This document shows, one piece after another, positions 1 to 6,976 of a stretch of DNA of 22,647 nucleotides. A program made the position numbers and the translations under genes. A model generated the notes under the pieces. That model had not been told where the DNA came from. It was given only the letters and a program-made list of their open reading frames with translations, and made no database searches. The stretch is from Chara braunii (Eukaryota; Streptophyta; Charophyceae; Charales; Characeae), in contig BFEA01001002.1 of assembly GCA_003427395.1 (NCBI GenBank), positions 3,032-25,678 of the forward strand. The letters are read 5' to 3'. The stretch's first letter is position 1. The number at the start of each line of letters is the position of its first letter.

Positions 1-70
<70 letters not shown>
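1..70. repeat. (CT)n microsatellite
   Basis: Uninterrupted CT dinucleotide repeat from the first base of the window. It continues off the left edge, so its true length is unknown. Confidence 0.98.
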
Positions 71-72
<2 letters not shown>

Positions 73-900
73 CTTCCACCCTCCCCCCCCAAAGGAGGAC
101 AGGACTTCCACACATTTCTCAGAAATGTACAGTGAAGGTAAGCGCAGCCTGCTACAGGTGTAGAATGCTGGACACTCCCTTGCTCAGACAGGTAAAGTGA
201 TTGTCAAGCAGCTCGGAGGATTCAAGCCTCAGGCACTGGGCATATTTCCATAGCCTTGTTGCAAGGCCCCTAGGCTGCACAGCAGGCAGCATAGGGCTGA
301 TTGTCCCTGCATTCCAGGTCCATGAGGAAAAGGCCTGGTAGATAGAGACCTGGTAAAAACTGCCTGGGCTCGGTTGGTTTCCACGGAATCCAAAACTCCA
401 GTAGGCAGTACCTACCAGTCCAAGGAAGACCCAGTCACTGTATATTAGTCAAGGCCGGGCAAGTCATGGGGCCATTCAGATGGCTGGTCACCGGCAGGCT
501 GCTACAGTGCTCGGTCAACGCACGTGGGCAGGAAGAGGAAGATGACCATGCAGTTGCCAGCGTTTGGGGACAAGACAGGTGCCATAGTTGGTTGGGCGCC
601 TTGTAGATGAGGAGTGGCATTCGGATGGAGGTGGTCCATGGGACAGTGAGGAAGGCCATAGGGGAGACAGTTGGCGGACACTTACCTGGTGGTCAGTGGG
701 AAGAGCTCCAAGCGGGGTCACACTGTTCAAGCAGTTATTGACAGCAGTGGACAGAGCTCAGCTGCATGGCGGATGACATTGATAGTCTAGACCAGGCAGC
801 AGCATTATGGCTGCTGCTCTGCTGTTGTATTGATTGGATGTAGGCGAGAAGAGGGCTTTCATAATCAAGGGACTTCCGTCTCGTGTGTGTCCTTATTTTT
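71..900. other. Unassigned stretch, one good minus-strand splice-donor-like site
   Basis: I recognise no gene here. On the minus strand, CACCAG|GTAAGTG (donor GT at about 686-685) closes a short open stretch that reads ...TPLGALPTDHQ, which would suit an exon end. There is no partner acceptor or family resemblance to confirm it. Short plus-strand open frames around 588-776 have no recognisable content. Confidence 0.3.
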
Positions 901-939
901 TTGTCATCTTGTCCTTCTTAATTCTACTCTCAGTTTGGT

Positions 940-1083
940 CTACTCATGCATGTTGATCACTGAGTTCGTCTTGCTCATGAATTGAGTTCTCATGGCGAGG
1001 TCCCTTGCACTGTGATCAGATCCGGGGTAAATGTAAGGATCCCTGGTGCTTAAAACTTTCTCATGCAGTGAAATCGCATGATT
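940..1083 (-). CDS. Probable 3'-terminal exon of a host gene, unknown family
   Basis: The minus-strand frame is open for 47 codons from 1083 and ends in TAG at 940-942. The composition is protein-like (for example RDPYIYPGSDHSARDLAM and MSKTNSVINMHE), with no low complexity. A possible acceptor, AAGCACCAG|G, would start the exon at 1042, leaving 34 codons; otherwise the frame runs back into the long C tract (poly-G on plus). It lies directly downstream of the exon-like piece at 1124-1247. Joining the two without an intron would need a C tract of 33 or 36, and 34 are present. I do not recognise the family. Reading this as a last exon is inference; the open frame itself is directly visible. Confidence 0.45.
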   Translation of the reverse strand, partial: NHAISLHEKVLSTRDPYIYPGSDHSARDLAMRTQFMSKTNSVINMHE

Positions 1084-1087
1084 GGGG

Positions 1088-1089
<2 letters not shown>

Positions 1090-1123
<34 letters not shown>
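1090..1123. repeat. Poly-G tract (34 G)
   Basis: A run of 34 G on plus, or poly-C on minus, lies between two protein-like minus-strand stretches. Homopolymers this long are prone to slippage and miscounting, so any reading frame crossing it is uncertain. Confidence 0.95.
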
Positions 1124-1128
<5 letters not shown>

Positions 1129-1247
1129 AGACTAGTAAAAAGTTTTGAAGTAGTAAACGACTGTTAATGTCAAACCCAAGCATTCTCTGCTCTAACGGGA
1201 GCTGCAGAAAACTAATGAACTGTTCCTCCTCTGGGGTGCAGTAGATC
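1124..1247 (-). CDS. Probable internal exon of a host gene, unknown family
   Basis: The minus-strand sequence CAATTGTAG|G gives a plausible 3' splice site with the exon starting at 1247. One base completes a split codon and is followed by 41 open codons, including IYCTPEEEQFISFLQLPLEQ and RMLGFDINSRLLLQNFLL. The phase needed (two bases carried over from the previous exon) is exactly what the donor at 1745 supplies (CTCAG|GTAAAC), so the two pieces can be spliced in frame to give ...LR|IYCTPEEEQ. The 3' boundary is unclear: no good GTRAGT donor occurs before the C tract, and the frame runs into a proline-coding C run. The helical-looking, Leu-rich text does not match a family I can name. Confidence 0.5.
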
Positions 1248-1576
1248 CTACAATTGCTATCAAGAGTGAATGGACATCAATGGTATTGGACTCATGACCA
1301 TTCAGATTATAATGCTTTTGATGGTACCTTGTCAATTTGGACGGAAAAGGTGATGATGCATGAATCAGGGGGGTGCATTTCACATATGGAGCCAGGACCA
1401 TAAGGTTCTGTTTTTATTGAAAAAAAAAGGAGGCTGTGTTTCACTGCTCCACTGAGTATCAGAATGTTAAGATGAAGCTGTGTGACGTAAGGAGAGAGGA
1501 GATAGGACGCAGATGTGCTTTCAGGTTGCAACAAGGAAGCATAAATGTCCGGGAAGAGGTAGCCACATATACTTGA

Positions 1577-1664
1577 GGTTCCAGTTTGGGACGGGTTGGG
1601 CGAGGGAGGGGGAAGGGGGGGGGCAGGGTGGGGAATAAGTGCTTGGAAGGTTCCAGTTTGGGAC
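1577..1664 (+). repeat. 16-base direct repeat, 72-base spacing
   Basis: GGTTCCAGTTTGGGAC occurs exactly at 1577-1592 and again at 1649-1664. The flanks also share AGATGTGCTT words (near 1511 and 1689), suggesting an old, diverged local duplication within what may be an intron on minus. Confidence 0.7.
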
Positions 1665-1744
1665 CATGAAAAACTGAGGTAGAGCCCAGATGTGCTTGGA
1701 AAATTGTTGCAGTTTGAGAGTACGAAAGGGGAGACAATGTTTAC

Positions 1745-2028
1745 CTGAGCTAAAGTCGGGAGAGAAATGACGAAAGAACTTCAAAGTAGTCTGATATTGA
1801 CCAAGGATTTGCCATTGTAAGATTGTATGCATGTATCGCCTGGGAGAGCATGATGAGGAGGAGGGCATGCCATTCTTCAAAGTGAATCTCAAGAAGCATT
1901 ATCCCAAAGAAAATAGCCACTGCTGTTGAAGTAAGAATGCGCTTCCAACTTTCAGCACTGATTAGCTTTGCTGTAGCATGACAAACTGAACCTTCGTTAA
2001 TGCCTCTTGGGCTTGCGCAGCATTTTAT
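1745..2028 (-). pseudogene. Exon-like piece of a host gene with hydrophobic segment and a stop near its 3' end
   Basis: On minus, 92 codons are open from 2028 to a TAG at 1750-1752. The text is strongly protein-like: KLISAESWKR, then ILTSTAVAIFFGIMLL (a candidate membrane helix), then HFEEWHALLLIMLSQAIHAY and SISDYFEVLSSFLSRL. Eight bases past the start of the stop lies a good donor, GCTCAG|GTAAAC (exon end 1745), whose phase matches the acceptor at 1247. Either the exon ends the protein here, or a nonsense change has broken a gene that once continued into the 1247-1124 piece. The exon start is not certain. TTTGTCATGCTACAG|CA (about 1973) is one acceptor choice, because the TTACTCTCAG acceptor upstream puts TGA in frame. 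The family is unknown. Confidence 0.5.
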
Positions 2029-2084
2029 TCATTCCTGAGAGTAAGGACAAGTCAATATAGTCATCCCGTGTTAACAAAACACAA

Positions 2085-2102
2085 TACACACACACACACA
2101 CA
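2085..2102. repeat. Short (CA)n run
   Basis: About eight CA units, a minor microsatellite. Confidence 0.8.
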
Positions 2103-2173
2103 GAGGACGGCAAATCAAGGGTCAATGAGTGAACGTTTCGTATCCACTCAGCAACAGCAGAGACAACACTGCC

Positions 2174-2560
2174 AGCACAGCTTTAGGGGCAGGTTAGATC
2201 TGAGGTGGAGTCAAACTCCCAAGAAACATGGGTCTACCCTAGAGGGTATGTTTAGAGGGACAAAGGAAGAGGGAGGGGGGAAGGGAACGGGGAGGAAGGC
2301 TCGAAGAGCAGACGCTTCGCATCTGAATCGGGGAAGAAAAAGGGGAAAAGGTTATGACCTAGCACAGTTTCAGGGGCAGGTTAGATATCTTTCATGGAAG
2401 TCCGCGAGATCGAGTCAAGCTCCCGAGAAGAAAGGGGCGGCCCTAGACGGGGGAGGTGGAAGGGAAGCAAAAAAGCGTTATGATCCTGGTTTCCGCACCG
2501 ATCCCAAGTATAGGAATTGAGGAGGGAAGTAAGGGAAAAAGTTCTGATTCCTGGTGTCAG
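2174..2560 (+). repeat. Diverged tandem duplication, unit about 187 bases
   Basis: Two adjacent units start with AGCACAG followed by a shared GGGGCAGGTTAGAT (2174 onward and 2361 onward). They continue in parallel through a purine-rich part (CTCCC[AG]AGAA, CCCTAGA, GGGGAAG/GGAGGGAAG) to matching ends (TTATGACCTAGCACAG against TTCTGATTCCTGGTGTCAG). The units differ by many substitutions and small indels, so the duplication is old. A plus-strand frame of about 150 codons runs through both units but is composed of G/K/R-rich repeat text, and I do not regard it as a gene. Confidence 0.75.
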
Positions 2561-2639
2561 TCTTTTTTCTCTGGTCTCTTTCTCAAACCGGGGATCGAGA
2601 AGGTAACATAGTATGTCACCGCTGAGCTGACCACATGTG

Positions 2640-2960
2640 GGCCACTATTGAAAAAAAACAGGTCCTTCTGGTCCTGGCTCCTCGTCCATTCTGCGAAGCA
2701 TCAGTTTGGTTCCTGTCCGCTGGCAAGGATACTAAGCTAATAACAAGTACACACAAGGACCCACACAGCTCCCTTCCATTTAGGTTGAAGGAACCCTGAC
2801 CAGCAATGGTTGCTCCATGAGGCAGGATTGACTGTCAGGTAGCCTGTACTTCTAAGATCATCTCAAGTCCCAGCATGTGCTAGGTCTTTGTCGTTGTAGC
2901 GTACCATGAACTGCAGAACATTTCGTGATCTGGTATAACGGGCTACTGATCCCTGGGGAA
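2640..2960 (-). other. Protein-like minus-strand stretches, unresolved
   Basis: Two minus-strand frames are open here: one of about 70 codons (containing HGATIAGQGSFNLNGREL) and another with MLRRMDEEPGPEGPV after a CCTTGCCAG acceptor-like site. They overlap and cannot both be real. They could be the 3' end of the neighbouring LINE fragment or exons of the minus-strand host gene. I could not decide. Confidence 0.25.
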
Positions 2961-2963
2961 AAC

Positions 2964-3881
2964 CCTGTGAGGAACACAGTTGACAGGCTGTCTCCTCATC
3001 AGCCGGAAATTATGCGTCTTGCCATCTGTCTGCTGGCTGGCCCCTTTGGGCCCTGCCACTTCCTCAATCTTAGCATGTCGTTGACAATACTTGCTACCTT
3101 TCCCCGTAGCAGCCAGTCCCTGAAGAAGGCTCTCTTCTTAGTTTTGCATTCCGCTGCTTTGAGCTTTGTTGTACGCTTAATTGAGCTCCATCTGGATCGG
3201 ATTTCAGATTTCACCATACTGATCAGAGACGACTATGTTTCCTCCCCCACCATCACCCCTTTGTCAATGGTCTGCGTACGTCTTCGCTTCCATATGATTC
3301 ATAGTAACAATTTCCTGTGTAATAGGACCCAGCCCTTCTTACTGCCCATCAAAGGACTGGGGATGTTTACTGTTAGCAAGATGGAAACCAAAGTGGTGGT
3401 AGGAGGGGGGGAAGAAAAGAGGGTGGCCCATAGCTCCTTGACCTTGTCCCAGACCCAAGTTGCTTCAGTGCAGTGTTAGGAGGCAATGAGTTATGTCTTC
3501 AGGCAAGTTCTTCGTGCACGTTGCACACGTATCGGTGCTGTAAATTTTTCGGTTTCCCCTGTTTGGGTTGTCCATTCCTTGGCCATTGCCCAGAAGGTAC
3601 CGCCCATGTTGGAAGGAGTCTTGGCGGGGGACAGTTGTCTTTCACTCCGAGGACCATCCAGGCCCACGGAAGATATTGTTTGAGTAACCATTTGATGACC
3701 CATTTCATTTGTAGGGCTATCGCTTCCTGTTTCAGATCAATTAGACGAAGCCCACCTTCGTGTGGTTTCCTTGGGATGGACGTGATGGCCTCCATTATGA
3801 ATAGGAAGATGTGAGGAGCTAGGAGATGCATTTGCCTCCATTATAAATAGGAAGATGTGAGGAGCTAGGAGATGCATTTGC
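2964..3881 (-). pseudogene. Decayed LINE fragment (RT 3' half and C-terminal region)
   Basis: On minus, the piece at 3831-3760 reads LLAPHIFLFIMEAI, closely matching DPLAPPILLFIMEAI of the LINE reverse transcriptase at 12245-13624. It is followed at once by GGLRLIDLKQEAIALQMKWV, which resembles the post-RT region of LINE ORF2. The segment holding the catalytic FxDD motif is therefore missing, which is an internal deletion. Further on, other frames give WVWDKVKELWATLF (about 3455-3415) and EIRSRWSSIKRTTKLKAAEC with RAFFRDWLLRGK (3217-3050). The 3' limit is uncertain and no poly(A) tail was found. Frameshifts and stops rule out function. What is seen is the short RT match; the assignment of the rest to the same element is inferred from order and strand. 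Confidence 0.6.
3789..3880 (+). repeat. 46-base perfect-period tandem duplication
   Basis: 3789-3834 and 3835-3880 are identical except for one base (G at 3799, A at 3845). The duplicated text is the part of the LINE fragment that encodes the LLAPHIFLFIMEA-like peptide. It is therefore a recent local duplication inside an already dead element. Confidence 0.95.
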
Positions 3882-4143
3882 GTACGGGTCATGTGACTGA
3901 GAAGATATGCCCTCAGTTAACCTGTACCCTGCCGAATGCCTCATTGAACAGGTCAATCTGAACACAACAACACATGACTGGGGATTGTGTTTGCGGGAAG
4001 AAGGAAGGAAGATAAAAAAAAGTGAATGGGCGCTGTTGCTTATGAAGGGTATTCAATGACTATCCATGATGCTTGCTAAGGTCTTCCCCTGAATAGAACG
4101 TACAGTCATGATAGCTGTATTTGGGGTAACTTCCAGTCTAGAT

Positions 4144-4212
4144 ACAGCGATAATGACCATACATTTCTTTTCTTTTTTTTTCCCTAACACACAGCGATAA
4201 TGACCGTACATT
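4144..4212 (+). repeat. 22-base direct repeat, 47-base spacing
   Basis: ACAGCGATAATGACC[AG]TACATT occurs at 4144-4165 and 4191-4212 with one mismatch. Between the copies lies a T-rich stretch (TTCTTTTCTTTTTTTTTCC). It could be a tandem duplication or a target-site-duplication-like footprint around a tiny insertion. Confidence 0.85.
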
Positions 4213-4317
4213 GAATTCGGGGGAAGACGCTAGTTTTCAACGAATTCAGTGAGTTTTTCGCACCATTGTGAACTCACTCCTTGTTTCCAGTCATTGGTAT
4301 ATCTTACTCATCTTGAG

Positions 4318-4362
4318 TTATTCAACACTGCAGATGTCAGATTGGGTGCTCAACTGTGCTAC
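4318..4362 (-). CDS. Possible short exon following the CNBD-like exon
   Basis: Minus CTTGATCTCTTCAG|G is a good 3' splice site, with the exon starting at 4362. Read in phase with the donor at 4861, it gives VAQLSTQSDICSVE and then TAA. The join FLE|VAQLS resembles the linker after a cyclic-nucleotide-binding domain, where a short F-L-x-x-x-x-L-S motif is common. The piece is very short and the stop leaves the assignment weak. Confidence 0.25.
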   Translation of the reverse strand, partial: VAQLSTQSDICSVE

Positions 4363-4860
4363 CTGAAGAGATCAAGACATCCCAACATCCAACACCTATC
4401 CCAACCCCCTACATAAAACAGTGAAACAAGATAGCACACCCAAGTGTAGTTACAAGGAAAGCAAACAGAACAACACATATTGAGTTTGGATTTAAATTTT
4501 GAACAAAGGACTCCAAATAATCGACTAGACAGTCTGGACTCCTTTTTGTTTGTTTGAACACTGTACTCTGGTTAGCTCACCTCAAAGAATGTGAAGTGAA
4601 GACATAGCCATACAGCCTCACACAAAATACTGGCAAACTACCAACTGGATTAACTCCGTTGTGTACACCCACAAACCGGTGAAGTACAGCCCTGAGTTCC
4701 AATCCAAATGGAAACAGATGAATCGAACCAACAAACTCTGAATTGACTAGGGCCGGTTCGACAATCGTATCTCAAGGCCGTCGCCCTTTCAAGGAGAAGA
4801 AAAACAACACGAACAAAGAAAAAAAAACAGGCAAACACTGAACTCAGCTCAACAACTTAC
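4363..4860. other. Probable intron of the minus-strand host gene
   Basis: No coding content was recognised on either strand. The GTAAGT donor at 4860-4855 and the TTCAG acceptor at 4364-4363 would delimit an intron of about 500 bases on minus. Confidence 0.35.
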
Positions 4861-4981
4861 CTCCAAGAATTTTATCTTTTCTTCCACTTCATCAGCGCGC
4901 AAGTTCTTAAGAATGCTATCAAAGTCCTCCTTCGTCACTGTTAGGAACTCGCATGCCTCTCTTGTTGTCACAGTTCCCGAC
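4861..4981 (-). CDS. Exon encoding the C-terminal half of a cyclic-nucleotide-binding-like domain
   Basis: The exon-like piece is bounded on minus by CCGACAACAG|G (exon start 4981) and CTTGGAG|GTAAGT (exon end 4861, near-perfect donor). It is 121 bases long: one base completes a split codon and 40 codons follow. Residues SGTVTTREACEFLTVTKEDF and then DSILKNLRADEVEEKIKFLE follow the CNBD order: an R/x-S-G-T-V segment corresponding to the RxATV end of the phosphate-binding cassette, the E-A-C-E-F-L-T-V beta strand, and the K-E-D-F-D-x-I-L C helix. In such proteins this part contacts cAMP or cGMP and transmits the change on binding. The phosphate-binding exon that should precede it was not found. 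The similarity is judged by eye against the family pattern. Alternatives are another beta-roll protein or a pseudogene. Confidence 0.55.
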
Positions 4982-5183
4982 CTGTTGTCGGAGAATAGTT
5001 TGCCATAATAGCATTATAAATAAATATACCGTCAGGTCTTCTGGGCCTCAACTTCTAGACGATTACATTCCAGAAATTGAAACCCACCCGGGCCATTAAT
5101 ATAACCAATATGCCCCTCGTTCCCTAAAACTTGTTTCCTGCAGTTCACAATATAATGCAAGTGAGTATGTCTGCATGCTTAGA

Positions 5184-5184
<1 letters not shown>

Positions 5185-5256
<72 letters not shown>
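5185..5256. repeat. (TC)n microsatellite
   Basis: About 36 uninterrupted TC units. Confidence 0.98.
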
Positions 5257-5260
<4 letters not shown>

Positions 5261-5381
5261 GACATAGTAGAAGCCATCAGTTCAGGTCTGATTATCCCTA
5301 GATTGATCAAACCAACTAATTGATTCAGGAGTCAGGACTGATTAAATTTGAATTTAGAAATAGGGAAAAAAGGAGACACGT

Positions 5382-5548
5382 GTCCCTCCCGACATCCGTT
5401 AAAATTGGAAAGATACAGAGAAGATTAGCATCGCCCCTGTGCAAGGTTGACGCACATAATCATTTATCATGATGTACTCTCATTATAAGGGACGCTGGGC
5501 CCGGTTCCCAGCACGTGCTGCTCCCCGCGAATAGATTGGAGCGTGTTT

Positions 5549-5581
<33 letters not shown>

Positions 5582-5621
5582 CGTGCATAAGCCGAGAGAT
5601 GACAGAAATGGTGCAAATTTT
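5382..5621 (+). pseudogene. U6: U6 snRNA copy, split by a retroposon
   Basis: 5382-5459 matches the 5' three-quarters of U6 snRNA: GTCCCT...GACATCCG at the 5' end, then AAAATTGGAA, the ACAGAGA box within GATACAGAGAAGATTAGCA, the AGC triad, and CCCCTGTGCAAGG of the internal stem-loop. The 3' part resumes at 5580-5621 (GCATAAGCCGAG...AGAAATGG and GCAAATTTT) after an insertion of 120 bases. U6 is the spliceosomal RNA that pairs with the 5' splice site and U2. This copy also has lost bases in GATGACACGCA, has extra bases after CGAG, and shows no clear plant upstream element or TATA box at the expected distance, so it is best read as a pseudogene. It lies in what may be an intron of the minus-strand host gene. 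Confidence 0.88.
5460..5579 (+). mobile_element. Poly(A)-tailed SINE-like retroposon, copy A
   Basis: The insert within U6 ends in 30 A (5550-5579). It is flanked by an imperfect 11-base target-site duplication: GACGCACATAA (5449-5459) and GACGTGCATAA (5580-5590), 9 of 11 identical. Its body shares AAGGGACGCTGG...CCAGCA and TGCTCCCC...AATAGAT...GGAGC with the minus-strand copy at 20783-20960. It contains a hairpin, GCTGGG / CCCAGC with a 7-base loop (5494-5512). Poly(A), short length and TSD indicate LINE-type target-primed mobilisation. A GGTTCCCAGC word resembles only weakly a pol III B box, so the promoter type is unresolved. It lacks about 60 bases near the tail that copy B has. It could also be a 3' stub of a longer LINE. 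Confidence 0.75.
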
Positions 5622-6133
5622 AGAAGAGCGGGGACCAAAAAGAGAAGTAAAGGGATAAAAATTTAGAAAATGGGAAAATTGCATAGTCTGGGGCAAGCTC
5701 TTTCAAGAGCCGGATATGAGAACAGAGGGGAACGGATGTGAGAGGGGAACCTAGAGACTTTCAGGGGGAGAGCTAGAAAGGAGAGAGAGGACTATGGAGA
5801 GGGTATGGAGAGGGTAGGCTATCCCTAACAAGGGCAGAAGAGCGGCTGGAAGGAGGAGAGGAATAGGACTGCTGGCGGCTTTGTTGGTTTGGATTTTCTC
5901 ATCCGAGTGACTACGCATAGATGTGAGATTTGAGGCCTCAGAGGCTGCTAGAATGACCTCCCCCACACCTTGTCCTCCCTAGATCCCTTCTGCTGCGTAA
6001 CCGGGTGCATCCAGTAAGCTTCCCGGCCAGCAGAAGCCCCCTAGGAAGGCAATGGTTTGCGGGGGGGTGTGGCTCGTAACAGCCCGCCCTTTGAGTAGGC
6101 GACTCGTACCGCAAGGGTTGGGATGACCCTTTT
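5622..6133. other. No gene recognised
   Basis: Purine-rich sequence with near-tandem GAGAGGGGAAC words around 5715-5760. Small open frames on both strands have no recognisable content. If the CNBD-like pieces on either side belong to one gene, the missing phosphate-binding-cassette exon should be here or around 5000-5380, but I could not find it. Confidence 0.35.
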
Positions 6134-6451
6134 TCAATTCTGTTCATTCACTTCTCTTTTCTTGTACTCATGTTTGCCGGTGATAAGCAACCGGACTGAT
6201 GCCCCCCAGAATAGAAGGGGCCTGAGTGATTTGTTTAAATAAATAAATAAATGAATAATAAAAAATAAAAAAAGAAGAGAGTCGAAATCAATGTAGTCTG
6301 AGATCAGCCAAACATCAGCAGTACCTCCTTCAATCATGGTGGATGGAACACAGTTCGTAGTACTTCGTACTAAGGAGAGGCAGGCTCGCTTGGCAAAGTG
6401 CAAAAGGGGAATGTCACCGAGGGACTCCTGAGGCAGAAGCTTACTTAGCAC
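6134..6451 (-). CDS. Exon(s) resembling the N-terminal half of a cyclic-nucleotide-binding domain
   Basis: A minus-strand frame is open for 105 codons from an acceptor-like CCTGTTCTAG|G (start 6451) to TGA at 6134. It opens with KLLPQESLGDIPLLHFAKRA, then NCVPSTMIEGGTADVWLI, which follows the CNBD pattern of PLL helix, V-P-x-x-x-x-I-x-E-G-x-x-A-D. After an AT-rich run it resumes as LLFWGASVRLLITGKHEYKK, like the F-I-L-x-G-S-V-x-V-L-I strand. The AT-rich middle (minus TTTATT repeats) splits the domain where CNBDs have no gap. It may be a short intron (GAAGGAG|GTACTG at 6325 with AATCACTCAG|G at 6221), although the phases do not agree, or it may be an expansion that broke the exon. With the exon at 4861-4981 this suggests one CNBD gene on minus. 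Similarity was judged by eye. Confidence 0.45.
   Translation of the reverse strand: MLSKLLPQESLGDIPLLHFAKRACLSLVRSTTNCVPSTMIEGGTADVWLISDYIDFDSLLFLFFIIHLFIYLNKSLRPLLFWGASVRLLITGKHEYKKREVNEQN
6236..6275. repeat. AT-rich (AAAT)n-like repeat
   Basis: AAATAAATAAATAAATGAAT followed by AATAAAAAATAAAAAAAG. It interrupts the CNBD-like minus-strand frame. Confidence 0.85.
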
Positions 6452-6769
6452 CTAGAACAGGCCGATACAGAAATGGCCCTTGAGTATACATAAAGTGACA
6501 AACATGGCCCCATTTTTTTCTTGCAGCTACTAACAGGATGTTAAGCTTAGATAATGTTTCTCCTCCTCCCTTTCCAAAGCTCTGGAACCTCCCTTGTCCA
6601 CCACACATGCTCACTCACACACAGGCAATGCGCATATTAGCAGTCGGCAAGAGGTGCCAGCTGCACTGACCTCTCTGCAGCTAAAGGTCTAGCGCTGATC
6701 GTGACTCCTAACCATAGGTTGCTTCCATGTGCGAGGATTTAGTCCCTCCGCAGTGTCTGAAAGTGCCGT

Positions 6770-6976
6770 GCCCGCCCTAAGTGAGGGCAGGCCTGCAAAT
6801 ATGTGCCAATGCCTGTTTATAGGGCTATGAGACCAGGCTGACGGGCCCAAGCAGAGCTTCTTGGAACCCCCATGTGGGATGGATCTTGGACGAGGCCTTG
6901 TTACGAGTTGGCTCCCCGGCATGCCCGTGTAGGGCCCATTCAGCAAGCATGAGCCCGCCCTCAGTGAAGGCTGGCC
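6770..6976. repeat. Pair of short imperfect hairpins of one motif
   Basis: GCCCGCCCT-AAGTG-AGGGCAGGC (6770-6793) and GCCCGCCCT-CAGTG-AAGGCTGGC (6953-6976) are the same 23-24 base fold-back motif 183 bases apart. Each has a 5-base loop and arms that pair with one or two mismatches. The function is unknown. Confidence 0.6.

Noticed and set aside
2068-2520. A plus-strand open frame of 150 codons, K/G/R-rich.
   Set aside because: It is the translation of a diverged 187-base tandem duplication of purine-rich DNA and shows no protein family character.
2925-3479. A plus-strand open frame of 184 codons.
   Set aside because: It lies opposite LINE-like minus-strand text and has no domain or splice support, so I treat it as a shadow frame.
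4745-4800. tRNA-like words (GGTTCGAC and a possible arm).
   Set aside because: No full cloverleaf could be formed on either strand.
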